Source of the DNA: Juglans regia | Lineage: Eukaryota > Streptophyta > Magnoliopsida > Fagales > Juglandaceae | Direction of reading: 5' to 3' | DNA length: 64,000 nt | Assembly (NCBI RefSeq): GCF_001411555.2 | Contig: NC_049912.1 | Coordinates: 25,491,722 to 25,555,721, forward strand | Shown here: piece by piece, positions 45,888 to 56,765 of the stretch | How the letters are laid out: every line of letters starts with the position of its first letter | How positions within the stretch are numbered: position 1 is the first letter of the stretch | Position numbers and translations under genes: made by a program | Notes under the pieces: model-generated | What the model saw: the letters and a program-made list of their open reading frames with translations, nothing else | Database searches by the model: none | What the model was told of the DNA's origin: nothing

Positions 45888-48280
45888 GAGGCAAATTAGA
45901 TAACTCCTTCACTCTAAAAGCTCAAATCTACTACAGCCCAATAAAACTTTCAAAATTTTCCTCGTCAAATACAAGGTGGAAGCAATCCAAACAGCAAGCA
46001 CTACTGAAATGGTTGATCAAATAAAAGAAAAATAATGTAAAAGCCCTTCAGCGATCCCTAGAGAGTGAGATCAGCAGTATACCAACTCTCTATTTATTAT
46101 ATAGTACTGTTTGAGTTTTCATTCAATTTGACTGCTACTTTGTCTTTTTTAATTTTTTTTATTTAATGTGTAAACAAGTGATTATTAATAAATTTTTGTA
46201 TTTTTTAAAAAAATATTTAAAATAAAAAAATAAATAAAATATAAAAAATATAAATATACTGTAAGACACGATCAGCTGTACACGCTAAGTGTCACAGTAG
46301 CAACGCGCATTTTTTTATTCTTCTGGTGGGGGAGAGAGAGAGAGAGAGAGCTGAGTCAAGGAAAAGGCTAACACCGACAACCGACACTAATTAACGACAA
46401 GTGGCGGCCCAGCTGTGTGGTAGTGTGGGCCCTGGGGTCCCTTCTCCACACACAAGGCGTGCACCCAACAAACTGTGACTTTTCTCACCCATTTTTGTCA
46501 ACTGATTAATAATAATAAATAAATAAAATACTAATTTTATAAATTTACTGTTAAATTATAAAATTATTTTTATTTTAAAACAAATTCAACAGATTAAATG
46601 AAACCATAAATTTCTTTTGCATAATTTCTAAAATAAATCTCCAACCTATTTGGTTTTTTATCCCTTTGAAATTGAAGATTTATTTAAGAATAATATTATA
46701 TATAATTGTGAAATGTATAAATATCGTATAATCATTTTTAAAAAAAAAAAAATTTACTTATAAAAAATTAATTTTTTTGATATAAATTTTATATTATTAT
46801 TTTTTTTAAAACGACTGTATTATATTTACATACTCACTATTATAAGTATCATTTTTCTTTATTTAGATAGTGAAATGAGATTAAATAATTTTAAATAAAA
46901 AATAAATAAAATATTATTTTTAATATTATTATTTTGATATTTAAAAAAATTAAATTCTTTATTATATTTTATATAAAAAATTATAATAATAAAATAAAAT
47001 GATTTCTGTACTCAAAATTCTTAATCGAATGATCTTGCAATGGTTGGCTGCTGAATTCCACACACGTCCCCACCTTCAATGACGAACACCTGTCATCCTA
47101 TTTCCTTATATATATATATATATATAGCTCTCATTTCCGCCGACAGATAATATATATTTTGTGGTTTCATTTTCTTCTTTTAGAACCGTTGGACCTCTAG
47201 AATAAAATAATGACCATGTGAATTCTGCATCTAGTTTTCCCACTTTTTATCTATTTAATATTATGAATAATGACTTGTACACTCTTATAATACGTAAGTT
47301 ACATGCATTCCTTTTTTTTCATAAAAGTATAAAAAAATCTAAGATTTATAATAACTTTTATTTTATCTCATTTTAAAAAAAAAATGCCTAAAATTTATAC
47401 AATCATACGATATATAAATCTTGTGTATTTTTTTTTTAAATGAATAAATTTACATTCTTAAATGAAATATTTGATGCTTGCATATCTTAAAAGATAAATG
47501 CTATTGTCATAAAAGTATTACATAAAATTAATTATACAAATTAACGTAATTTTATATTATCTGTCATATTTATTTTATAATAAAAAATAATTTTATAAAT
47601 TATATTAATTTATATAAAATTATATCAGATAATGTTAAAGATAGATGATATGCAGTGGTATGGAAAGAGTCTCGTGAGCAGAGAGTGGGAGTAACATCAG
47701 GTACGTTCGGTCACATTCATTTTCGAGTGAATTCTACTTCATCGTTTAAAAGAAAGAAAAAACTCAATAATGGCTGCAAACTAATCTCTCGCTGCTACGA
47801 AAGCGACTGATTGTTTGGCGTTGCAACGTATATGAAAGCTGCTGCTTAATTCAACTACTTTATTTTATTTGATTAGATTCTTTCTTTCTTTGAAGTTTGC
47901 AGTGAGAGGGAAGAGAATAGTACGGTTTGGCAGTAAAGTACGGGGGGGAAGATAAATAAATGAAAAATGAGAAATTACCCATGTCCATGGCCTCATTTTC
48001 GTAGATGAGAAAAGAAAGAAAAGGAAAAGCAAGCAACAGGTGTCATGATTTTAAATTAAATAAAAAAAAATTTAGAATAATAAAAATAAAGAAAGCTCTC
48101 TGTGGCTTTGGATTCTTCTGGCAAATCGTGCCTGCCAGCTTTTCTCGGGCATTGGCTGCAAATGTAGGTTACAAAGTATAATCTGATAAAAAATTAAGGG
48201 AAGAAAAAAAGAGGGAGGAAAGACCATCTGGGTCGGAAATTCTGAGCTCAGAGTGTGTGACTGAGAGATTTAGAGAAGAG
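45888..48280. other. Intergenic, AT-rich; promoter region of the STRUBBELIG-family gene at its end
   Basis: It contains a (GA)n run near 46332-46350, a family B element at 46690-46865, a family A-like segment at about 46866-47005 and a TA repeat near 47105-47125. No gene is supported. 48050-48280 is the likely promoter and 5' UTR of the next gene. Confidence 0.5.
46690..46865. repeat. Palindromic AT-rich MITE, family B copy
   Basis: The left arm has GTATAAATATCGTATAATCA and the right arm ACGACTGTATTATATTTACA around the shared AATTAATTTTTTT centre. A family A segment follows directly. Confidence 0.5.
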
Positions 48281-51200
48281 ATGTCGGAGAGCTGGAGGGG
48301 GCTGGTTGTGGTGGTCTTCAGCATCTGCATTTTGGGATGGAGGCCAAGTTCCATTAATGCTGCCACAGATCCAGCTGACGGTCGGTGCCTCGCCCCATCT
48401 CCAACCCATTATGTTAATCTCGAATCAAATCTGCATTATTTTTGTGCTTCTCTGCTTGTTTCTTCTGGGTTTCATTTGGCTTGTACGATAGTTAAGATTA
48501 CAACGATTCATTGTAGATTCTGCCTTTCTTTTCATTTATGCGTATTATAGAGTGTTTGTACTGATTTTAGGGGTAGATAATGGTGTTGATAACTCGTATC
48601 TCTCACGCATAGTAGTTGGGAAGGAGTTCTTTTGCTAAATACTGTATACTCTTGACTAAATAAGATTTGTATAATGAATTTGCTTCTCTTGGCATTCTCA
48701 TTCTTATTATCGTTTTTAGCCGTCGGAAAGTGTGGGTTTCTCCAGAACTTCAACCGTTATTTTCACGGATTTAGGATTGAAATATTTGTCTTGGGGGTGG
48801 AGGTTTTTGGTGGTTCTTTGAGAGAGGTGGAGATCCGCACAAAGCATAGGCCTTTAGCTATACATCTCCATCAAATATGATCACCAACACTGAAAGTGCA
48901 GAAATCAAGGCTTCATCGAACTGTAAATGAAACTTCAAATGATTGCTAATAATGATTGCCAGAAATCAAATGATTGATTAATCTGAAAATTAAATGCAGA
49001 TTTGATTATCTTTTATTTCTATTCAACTTGTGACGTTTTTCATGAACAGCTGCTGTTCTAAGGGGTATGTATAGTAGTTTAAATTCACCTTCTCAGCTAA
49101 CCCAGTGGAGTTCAACTGGTGATGATCCATGTGGGCAGTCATGGAAAGGCGTTACTTGTTCAGACAATCGAGTAACTGAAATGTGATTCTACAAGTCCCT
49201 TTCATCCCTTGATACATTTTGTCCCTTAGGCATCAATATGAGTGCTGATCTTTTTATCCCTGCTCTGTTATAATTTTATACAGTAAATTATCTGGGCTTG
49301 GACTTTCTGGATCAATGGGGTACCAGCTCTCAAGTTTGGCATTGTTAACCAACCTGTAAGATCAAAGGTCTTATCTTTCATATTTACCCATTTTTTTCTA
49401 AGCATAACTGTTTTGATTGGATGATTTGAAAATCTGGCAGGGACATGAGCAACAATAATCTTGGAGGCGGGATACCTTATTCGCTTCCTCCAAATGTGAC
49501 GCACCTGTATGCTTCATATTTGTACTTGTTTACTGTCTTTTGTTTTCTCTTTCCTGTCAGATATATGATGAATTACGAAACTTTTATTTTGTATGCAGGA
49601 ATCTTGCTTCTAATAACTTTAATGGAGGTCTCCCTTATTCCATTTCTCTAATGGTTTCTCTTAAATACCTGTGGGTAATTTTCTCTTGTTCATATAATTA
49701 TGTAACTTTCCAAACATTCAAACTGAATATTTTTCTTAATATGCTTTATGGGAGTGTAGAAACGTCAGTCACAATCAGCTACAGGACCAACTGGTTGACA
49801 TGTTTGGGCAACTTTCTTCACTGACCACAATGTGAGATCCGCTCTTCCCTTCTACAATATAAATTGTAACAAAGCAATCAAGATAATTTTCTACTTTGGC
49901 TGAACTGAAGAGTTCAAAGCATATTGGTTCTCTCTCTCTCTCTCTCTCTCTCTCTCACGCACGCACACATGCACACAACCTTGCATTGCAAGTGGCATCA
50001 TTTCTTAGAAAATATTCATTCAGGATATTTTTTGAAGCTTTTATTTTTTATCACATGCTCAAGTTATCTGTTCTTTCTCGTATTTTCATCTTTTTATTAT
50101 CTTAAATGTTTATGAGGTCCAGTCACCACCTCATTTTTTGTGGTGAGGTACTGTAAAAACATTCAAGTTGTCTTTGCTTGAAAAGAGCCAGTGACAATGT
50201 CTATTCCCTACTTCAGGGATGTCTCATTCAATTCTCTGTCGGGCAACCTTCCACAGACTTTTAGCTCCCTCTCAAGTATGAGCTTAATGTAAGTGTTGAA
50301 CAATTATCTACTCTTCTTCTTGTACTTGGTAAAGAATCTGACCCTTTCCTGTTTATCTTATCTACCTTTACATAGGTATTTGCAAAACAACCAGTTTGTA
50401 GGCACCATTAATGTCCTTGGTAATCTTCCCCTGCAGACTCTGTGAGTAATTAGCATATGACTCGAGCTAAGTAGGAAACTCTAATATTTATGTTTCCTTG
50501 GAGCAACCCGTATTTCATCCTGATAAAGTATGTCTTTATGCATCTTAGGAATGTTGAAAACAACCATTTCAATGGCTGGATTCCTGATCAGTTGAAAAAC
50601 ATTAATCTGCTGTAAGCATCTGACAGTATTGCCAATTGTCATGACAATTCTTAGTTTGAAAACAAAGTTATTACAATCTGAATCTGATCAATCTTCATGA
50701 CACAGTAAGGATGGCAACTCATGGAATTCAGGGTCTGCACCTCCACCTCCACCTGGTACACCACCAGCCAGCAAAAATCCTAATCACAAATCTGGCAGTA
50801 ATAATAGCCCATCAGATGGTGCGGGAGGTGGAAATAAGTCAGGAATAGGGGGTGGTGCCATAGCAGGAATAGTGATATCCATCTTGGTTGTTGGGGCAAT
50901 AGTTGCATTCTTTTTAATTAAGAGAAGATCCAAGAGGTCATTGTCAGATATTGAAAAGCTTGATAATCAGCCCTTCGCCCCTCTTGCTTCAAATGAAGTC
51001 CAAGGTAAGATCTGCATCTTACATGTCAGTTAAGCACCATTAGAAATTCATTCCTTTTCTGATTCAGTTTGCTATGAATGCAGTTTTTTTAGGTTGCTTG
51101 ATGGTGTATGCAATTGTTCGACTATCCTAATGGGAAATAGAGTATTATTTTAGCATTTATTAGAATAAACAAGAGTCTCTTCTCCTATGTACATGCTTTT

Positions 51201-54200
51201 TACCCCCTCCACCCTGTTCACCTTTTCTTATTTGTATTTTGGGATGTACCATTAAGATTAATCTACTAATTTTTTTAGTAGAAATGAACGTAAGAGGTGG
51301 TTTTTGCAAAATACTTGAGCATTTTCTGAAAGTTATGGCTTTCATACAGTTCATTAAATGATTTCCCCTTCAAAAGTTGACCTTAAGAAGATAAACAAAA
51401 TGTGATTGAGGCAGTTCAAAATGATTTCCACCTTTTGATAAGTTGGGTTTAGAGTTTCTGATTTCTGGTGCTAATTACTTTACACAAGATGTAAATTTAG
51501 AATTTAGATTTACATACCTAAGAGTGAAAGAAATTACAAATGCTAAGGAATTGCTCAACTACAGAGTTCCCGAGAAATATGCCTGCTCCTGATCCATTTT
51601 ATTGTGTGTACATGGTTTTTATTCAAATTCTCCATAAACTAACTTACCTTAACCTGGTATCACTGAACCGGATTTTGTAAATGAAATAACATTTAGCCTT
51701 TAGAAGTCAGCAATACCAAGAGGGGCGAAGGGCTGATTATCTTAACCTGGTAGGCAAGAAGTTTTGATTACTAGCCTGTTTCTTAATTAAACCTATTTGG
51801 ACTTTCCGTAATTTAAAACTTCTTGCCTACCCGTCAATATCTACTTTGCGAATCTGGTTTATATCGAAGTCGGTGCTTTTAACTTTGTCTTTCACTTTCA
51901 AGCAATTCTGCTTCGATGGCTTTGGTGTATTTCTTAATCTGATTTTCAATGCTTCTTAATTGTCTTTAATATTTTATTACAGAAATGAAGTCGATACAAA
52001 CTTCATCCATAATCAAGACACATTCTTTTGATACTACTGCCTCAATAAATCTTAGACCCCCGCCCATCGATCGTCACAAATCATTTGATGAGGATGATTT
52101 TCCAAAGAAGCCAATTGTTGCCAAGAAAGCTAATACAGCTCTTATAAATGTGACGTCATATTCGATAGCAGACCTGCAGATGGCTACTGACAGCTTTAGT
52201 GTGGAAAATCTTCTCGGCGAGGGGTCTTTTGGACGCGTTTATCGAGCTCGATTTGAGAACAATGTACAGTCTTGGCTACTAATATCGTTTGCCATGTCAA
52301 TTGTTCAGTGCCAGATACATTTGTATTCATATTTTTATTTCAAGTAAAGAAGTTGTAGTTTGTCTATTATATGTTACTGATCTCTACTTTTTTTTACTTG
52401 TTTTTGACAACGTTAAAGGTTCTTGCTGTGAAGAAAATAGATTCATCTGCCTTTCCAGGTGAATTGTCTGAAGAATTCACAGAGATGGTTTCAAACATCT
52501 CACAGTTGCATCATCAAAATGTCACAGAGCTAGTTGGTTATTGTTCAGAACATGGGCAGCACCTGCTAGTTTATGAATTCCATAAAAGTGGCTCACTTCA
52601 TGACTTCCTGCATCTATCTGATGATTACAGCAAACCATTGACATGGAACTCTCGTGTCAAGATTTCTTTGGGAACTGCACGAGCATTGGAGTAAGTTAAT
52701 ATTGGATTGAGGGGCATAAGAAAGTATGGGTCCCGTTAAAACTGCAAAAAGATGAGAAATGTGCATGATGTCTTTGGTTCCTTCCTTAAGCATTGGAAAT
52801 TACTAGCTGTAGCTTATATCAATATTCTTTACTACTTTTGATTGTGAGTAATAGTACCTGTGCCAACGCCAGCAATTTCATCACCTGAAAAACCATTCTT
52901 TTTTGGTCATAAGCCAAGTCAGAGCACTAACTGCCATTACTAAGTTTAGAAAATGGCCAGCAATCCTTAGTCACTTTATGGATGACATATTTGTATGATA
53001 TTTGGAAGGAGTGTCATCTCGCTATGCTTTTGGCTTTTTTGTTTAGTGTTATGGAAAGGCATATCCAGTGTCCACTATATTTAAGATACAAGCAGAATTT
53101 GCACTATGTAAGGTTTAATTTGGTGCCTTCTGCCATACATAAGAGATAAACTAGGACAACCAAGATTTTGCAGCGCATATCAAACATTTTTCTGTGTTAT
53201 TGTTGTCTATGAGTTGCCTGATACTCGTGAAGGAACTGTTCAGGTACCTACATGAAGGTTGTTCTCCATCAGTAGTTCACAAAAATATCAAGTCAGCCAA
53301 CATACTGCTGGATGCAGAACTTAATCCTCACCTGTCAGACTCTGGCCTGGCAAGCCATATCCCAAATGCAGATCAGGTGAATTATGAGCCTTTTTTAATA
53401 AATTGGTAACGTGAAGAAATTTATGTTTCAGTAGGCATTAGGCGACTTGATCGAAACTTCTGATGATCTGACTTTTCCTAGCGCAAATGAATTTTTAAGC
53501 CAAGATGGGGCACATTATACAGTCATGCTAAATTTGCCTCTGTGTTTCTTCATTTATTGTTAACTCATCACCTGTATGATCCATCTTAATGAAACTTTCC
53601 TCAGTGTTGTTGTCGATGATGTGCTACTATACTAATCCCTAGGGGTAGCCTCAAGTGGTAAAGGCCTTGGGCTTGGGGGTATGCTCCCCCCAGGTCTAAG
53701 GTGCAAATCCCCTAAGGTGCAAACAATATGTAGGGTCCATCGGAGTGGGGGATTTTCCCCTTGAATTACCCGAGGTGCACTTGCGGAAAACTCCTTTCCG
53801 AGGGCCTGTGCACCCATGGGATTAGTCGGGATACTGTTCCTGGACACCCGGTGCCAATCAAAGAAAAAAAAAAATGATGTGCTACTATACTTGAGAAGTT
53901 AATTCTGGAGGTCTAATATCTGGCTGCAATGACTGCCCTGTGGTAGTAGCACACATTTAAGCTTATCAGCTCTTGGTCTTTCAAACAGTATCTACTGTCA
54001 AACAGTAACAAGGGTCTTATGGGATGAGATCTTTCAAAGGGTTGATGTTGCTTGGGTTATGCCTATGAGAGTGGTGGATCTATTGGGTTGTTGGAGGAAG
54101 ATGCAAGGCTGTCATCAAGTGGTAGCGGTGTGGAAGATGATTCCGTTGTGCATCATGTGGTGTATTTGGATGGAAAGGAATGTGCGCTGCTTTGAAGATA

Positions 54201-55539
54201 AGGAACGCACATTGGCTGAATTGAAGAATTTTTTCTTCCACACTTTATTGTCTTGGCTTTCCGCTATTGTATTGCAAGGAGGCAATGTCCATGATTTCTT
54301 GTCTTTAATTTATCGCATGTAGAATGTATTTAGGTGTTCTTCAGTATACTTCCTGTGTACATGGGCTATGCCTATTTCATTCATATATATAATATTTATC
54401 TCTTACTTATCAAAAAAAAAAAAACACACACACAAACAAAAACAAAATAGAAAAAAAAATTATTTGGATAAGTAAAATATAATTTTATTAAAACAAGTAA
54501 TGAGGCATAGCACAAGTATACAAGGAGTTTACAAGAGAGAACACCTAATTTCAAACGTAAGAATTTACTTGCAACAAATTATAACAATTAATCAACTGTT
54601 TAGTGTAGAGACATTTTTAAGTGTGGTTCATATCATTTGTTTTTCTACTAAATGCAGATTGAGGGCAATTGATTGTAAATGGTAGCAGAAAGAAAAACTA
54701 GAATAATCGTCTCTAATGTATCTTTGCATGCATTTTGCATGATCACTCGACTTTTGAATACTTGTATTGATAGTCAGTTGTGTGGACAAGTGCTCAAATG
54801 TCTTTGTTTCACATGTGCAGGTTTTGAACCAGAATGCAGGGTCTGGATACAGTGCACCTGAAGTTGCTATGTCTGGCCAATATACTCTTAAGAGTGATGT
54901 CTACTGTTTTGGGGTGGTAATGTTAGAACTTCTTAGTGGGCGTAAACCATTTGATAGGTAAAGTAATGCGATACCAATAATGTCATGATCTGATCTATGT
55001 AGAAGTATATATACTTCTCAAGGCAAAATGCAAATACAGTTAATTTGTGATCTGTCTGATTTTTATATGAAAACTTTCGACAGCACAAGGCCAAGATCTG
55101 AGCAATCCTTGGTTAGATGGGCTACACCTCAGCTCCATGATATTGATGCTCTTGGAAAAATGGTTGATCCAGTGCTTAAAGGGCTCTACCCAGTTAAATC
55201 TCTCTCCCGGTTTGCTGATGTTGTAGCTCTGTGTGTCCAGGTAATGCAAAGTAAAGTATGAAGTGCATGTTTAAACCTCATTAGGAGCAGGAAGGACACC
55301 AAAATGTCTTTTCTTTAAAGGAAATGATACAAAAACAGTAATTAATCTGTACTGATTTTAATTTTTTAATCCTCGTTTTCATTTTTATGGGGCAGCCGGA
55401 GCCTGAGTTCCGACCACCTATGTCAGAAGTGGTTCAAGCACTTGTTCGGTTAGTGCAACGAACAAACATGAGTAAGAGAACAATTGGAAGTGATCAAGGA
55501 GCATCCCTAAGAACTGAAAACTTGGACACGCAAGAGTGA
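48281..55539 (+). CDS. SRF7: STRUBBELIG-receptor family LRR kinase (SRF6/SRF7-like), 712 aa, atypical kinase
   Basis: Sixteen exons: 48281-48380, 49050-49182, 49284-49355, 49441-49506, 49599-49670, 49760-49831, 50217-50288, 50376-50441, 50549-50611, 50706-51004, 51983-52263, 52419-52690, 53244-53376, 54821-54957, 55084-55240, 55396-55539, making 713 codons. A signal peptide is followed by an SRF N-terminal domain ([10 protein letters not shown]) and six LRRs, each in its own 63-72 base exon. A Pro-rich juxtamembrane stretch ([10 protein letters not shown]) precedes the transmembrane helix (about residues 290-310). The cytoplasmic part has [11 protein letters not shown] and VLAVKK, but the catalytic loop reads HKN (535-537) instead of HRD and the metal motif DSG (555-557) instead of DFG. 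Loss of both is a feature of this family; STRUBBELIG signals without kinase activity. It sits at the plasma membrane by inference. Intron 13 holds a SINE and a LINE fragment. SRF6 and SRF7 are not separable here. Confidence 0.95.
49929..49956. repeat. (TC)n microsatellite in intron 6
   Basis: About fourteen TC units followed by CACGCACGCACACA, in intron 6 (49832-50216). Confidence 0.95.
51717..51831. repeat. Inverted copy of an exon 10 fragment plus a 17 bp inverted repeat, in intron 10
   Basis: 51717-51741 is an exact 25-base reverse complement of 50962-50986 in exon 10 (the part encoding DNQPFAPL). Directly after it the 12-mer CTTAACCTGGTA repeats one found at about 51648-51659. The 17-mer at 51749-51765 (GGTAGGCAAGAAGTTTT) recurs exactly, inverted, at 51815-51831. 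Several short templated copies in about 115 bases look like filler DNA from break repair. Confidence 0.8.
53634..53873 (+). mobile_element. tRNA-derived SINE, about 240 bp, with 18 bp target-site duplication
   Basis: The 5' part (AGCCTCAAGTGGTAAAGGCC) resembles a pol III A box and GGTCTAAGGTGCAAATCCC a B box, as in plant tRNA-derived SINEs. The element ends in an A-rich tail (AAAGAAAAAAAAAA). It is bracketed by an exact direct repeat, ATGATGTGCTACTATACT, at 53616-53633 and 53874-53891. It sits in intron 13 of the SRF gene, in the gene's own orientation. The short minus-strand open frame here is incidental. Confidence 0.88.
54006..54425 (+). mobile_element. 5'-truncated LINE fragment with poly-A tail
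   Basis: The open frame reads [66 protein letters not shown] and ends LSLIYRM-stop at 54322, the tail of a plant L1-type LINE ORF2. The 3' end (TATACTTCCTGTGTACATGG, then a TATCAAAAAAAAAA tail) matches the copy at 14640-15045. It lies in intron 13 of the SRF gene in sense orientation, about 115 bases after the SINE. Confidence 0.8.
54470..54575 (-). mobile_element. Second LINE 3' tail, opposite orientation
   Basis: Read on the minus strand the segment gives TTAGGTGTTCTCTCTTGTA then TATACTTGTGCTATGCCTCA. This is the same order as the tail of the neighbouring LINE (TTAGGTGTTCTTCAGTATAC, then GGGCTATGCCTATTTCATTC). The two tails face each other across the A-rich stretch at 54410-54465. Confidence 0.55.
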
Positions 55540-56765
55540 ATCATGCATCCAATGGCTGCAAAATTGTTGTTTGATAAAGCAGATCAGGAAAGTAAAGTTA
55601 CCTGGTTTGCCTTGTTTATTTTCCTTTTTCCTTTTTACTCCCTAGATGGAGCTTATGTCGCCTGCTGCACCATTTGATACCAGAAGTAGAAGCTTGTGCA
55701 ATATGTTTGTTGATATTACATGTTTGACAATTCTGTCATTGCTGAAAGTTTTTAAAAGAATCGAACTGGACGCAGAAAGTAACTTGAAGCATGAGGAGAT
55801 ATTAAATTCTTTTTTTATTTAACTTGAAGTGAGCTTGTGATTGAGAGTGTTGGACTAAACATCGAACAATTTGAATATTTTATTTCCAAAAAGGGGGGGC
55901 AAGGTTTGGAAGCCGAGCTTGGGATTATGGGGTTTTTACCATGATACAAGTGGTGCCACGCCTTGCCTGAATTCTGAAACGTTGGAAGAATAACGAGTTG
56001 CATGAATGGTTGCTTTGTCGTGTGATAAAAAACTAAAGCCACACACACATCATGCTTGATCAAGGACAATTTGAGGGAAAAATCCATGCACAAGTCTCGT
56101 CTATTCAACGCAATGTGGAAATAATTGGAGAGTCCACTGCTGGTGTCTCGTAAAGCGTTCAAAGAGACTCATATTGTGATCAAATAGTGAAAGGGGTAAA
56201 GTGACTCAAAATGTCTCGATTATCTGCATCGACCACTTCATTGAGCAATAATTGAATTATAACTTGGTTGCTATATTGCATGTCCAAGACCTCAAAATAA
56301 GGATTCGAAGAAGAGAATTAATTTATTGTTGTATCTGAGAGTATTTCAAACAACGTTCATCGTGATTTAAGATTAGCAACTTCAGAAAAGAGAATTATAA
56401 AAGATCTTAATTCAAGTCAGCATCGAGATCCTGCCATTCATGCAACGCCATTGGGGGGTCAAGAAAAAGCTCGGACATCCTGTAGATTACGGCCATTCCT
56501 CAGACATGGATGGAATGCAGAAAAATCATAAAACATAGCTTGATACACTTTCACAACTTTGGCAAGGCAAAACCCACACAAGTATAGGTCGCCAATAATT
56601 TATGCAGCATGAGAAACAATTATATAGTCCAAGCAGATGCGAGTTCCAAATGTTAACTATAACAGCCCTCAAATGAACCATGTGGTTCATATCATCCCCA
56701 CTTCAAAATGTGTGGCAAGTGCTTTCAATGTTTTTTTCTTAGGGAAAGAAGCAAAACAGCAATGC
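55540..56765. other. Convergent intergenic region between the SRF gene and RPT1
   Basis: 55540-55800 is the likely SRF 3' UTR and about 56600-56765 the RPT1 3' UTR. The middle is unremarkable and no gene is supported. Confidence 0.55.

Noticed and set aside
53634..53720. A functional tRNA gene at the SINE head
   Set aside because: Box-like motifs are present, but the sequence does not form a tRNA cloverleaf and is followed by a SINE body and A-tail within target duplications.
53632..53847. 71-residue minus-strand ORF
   Set aside because: It lies wholly inside the SINE body and is incidental.
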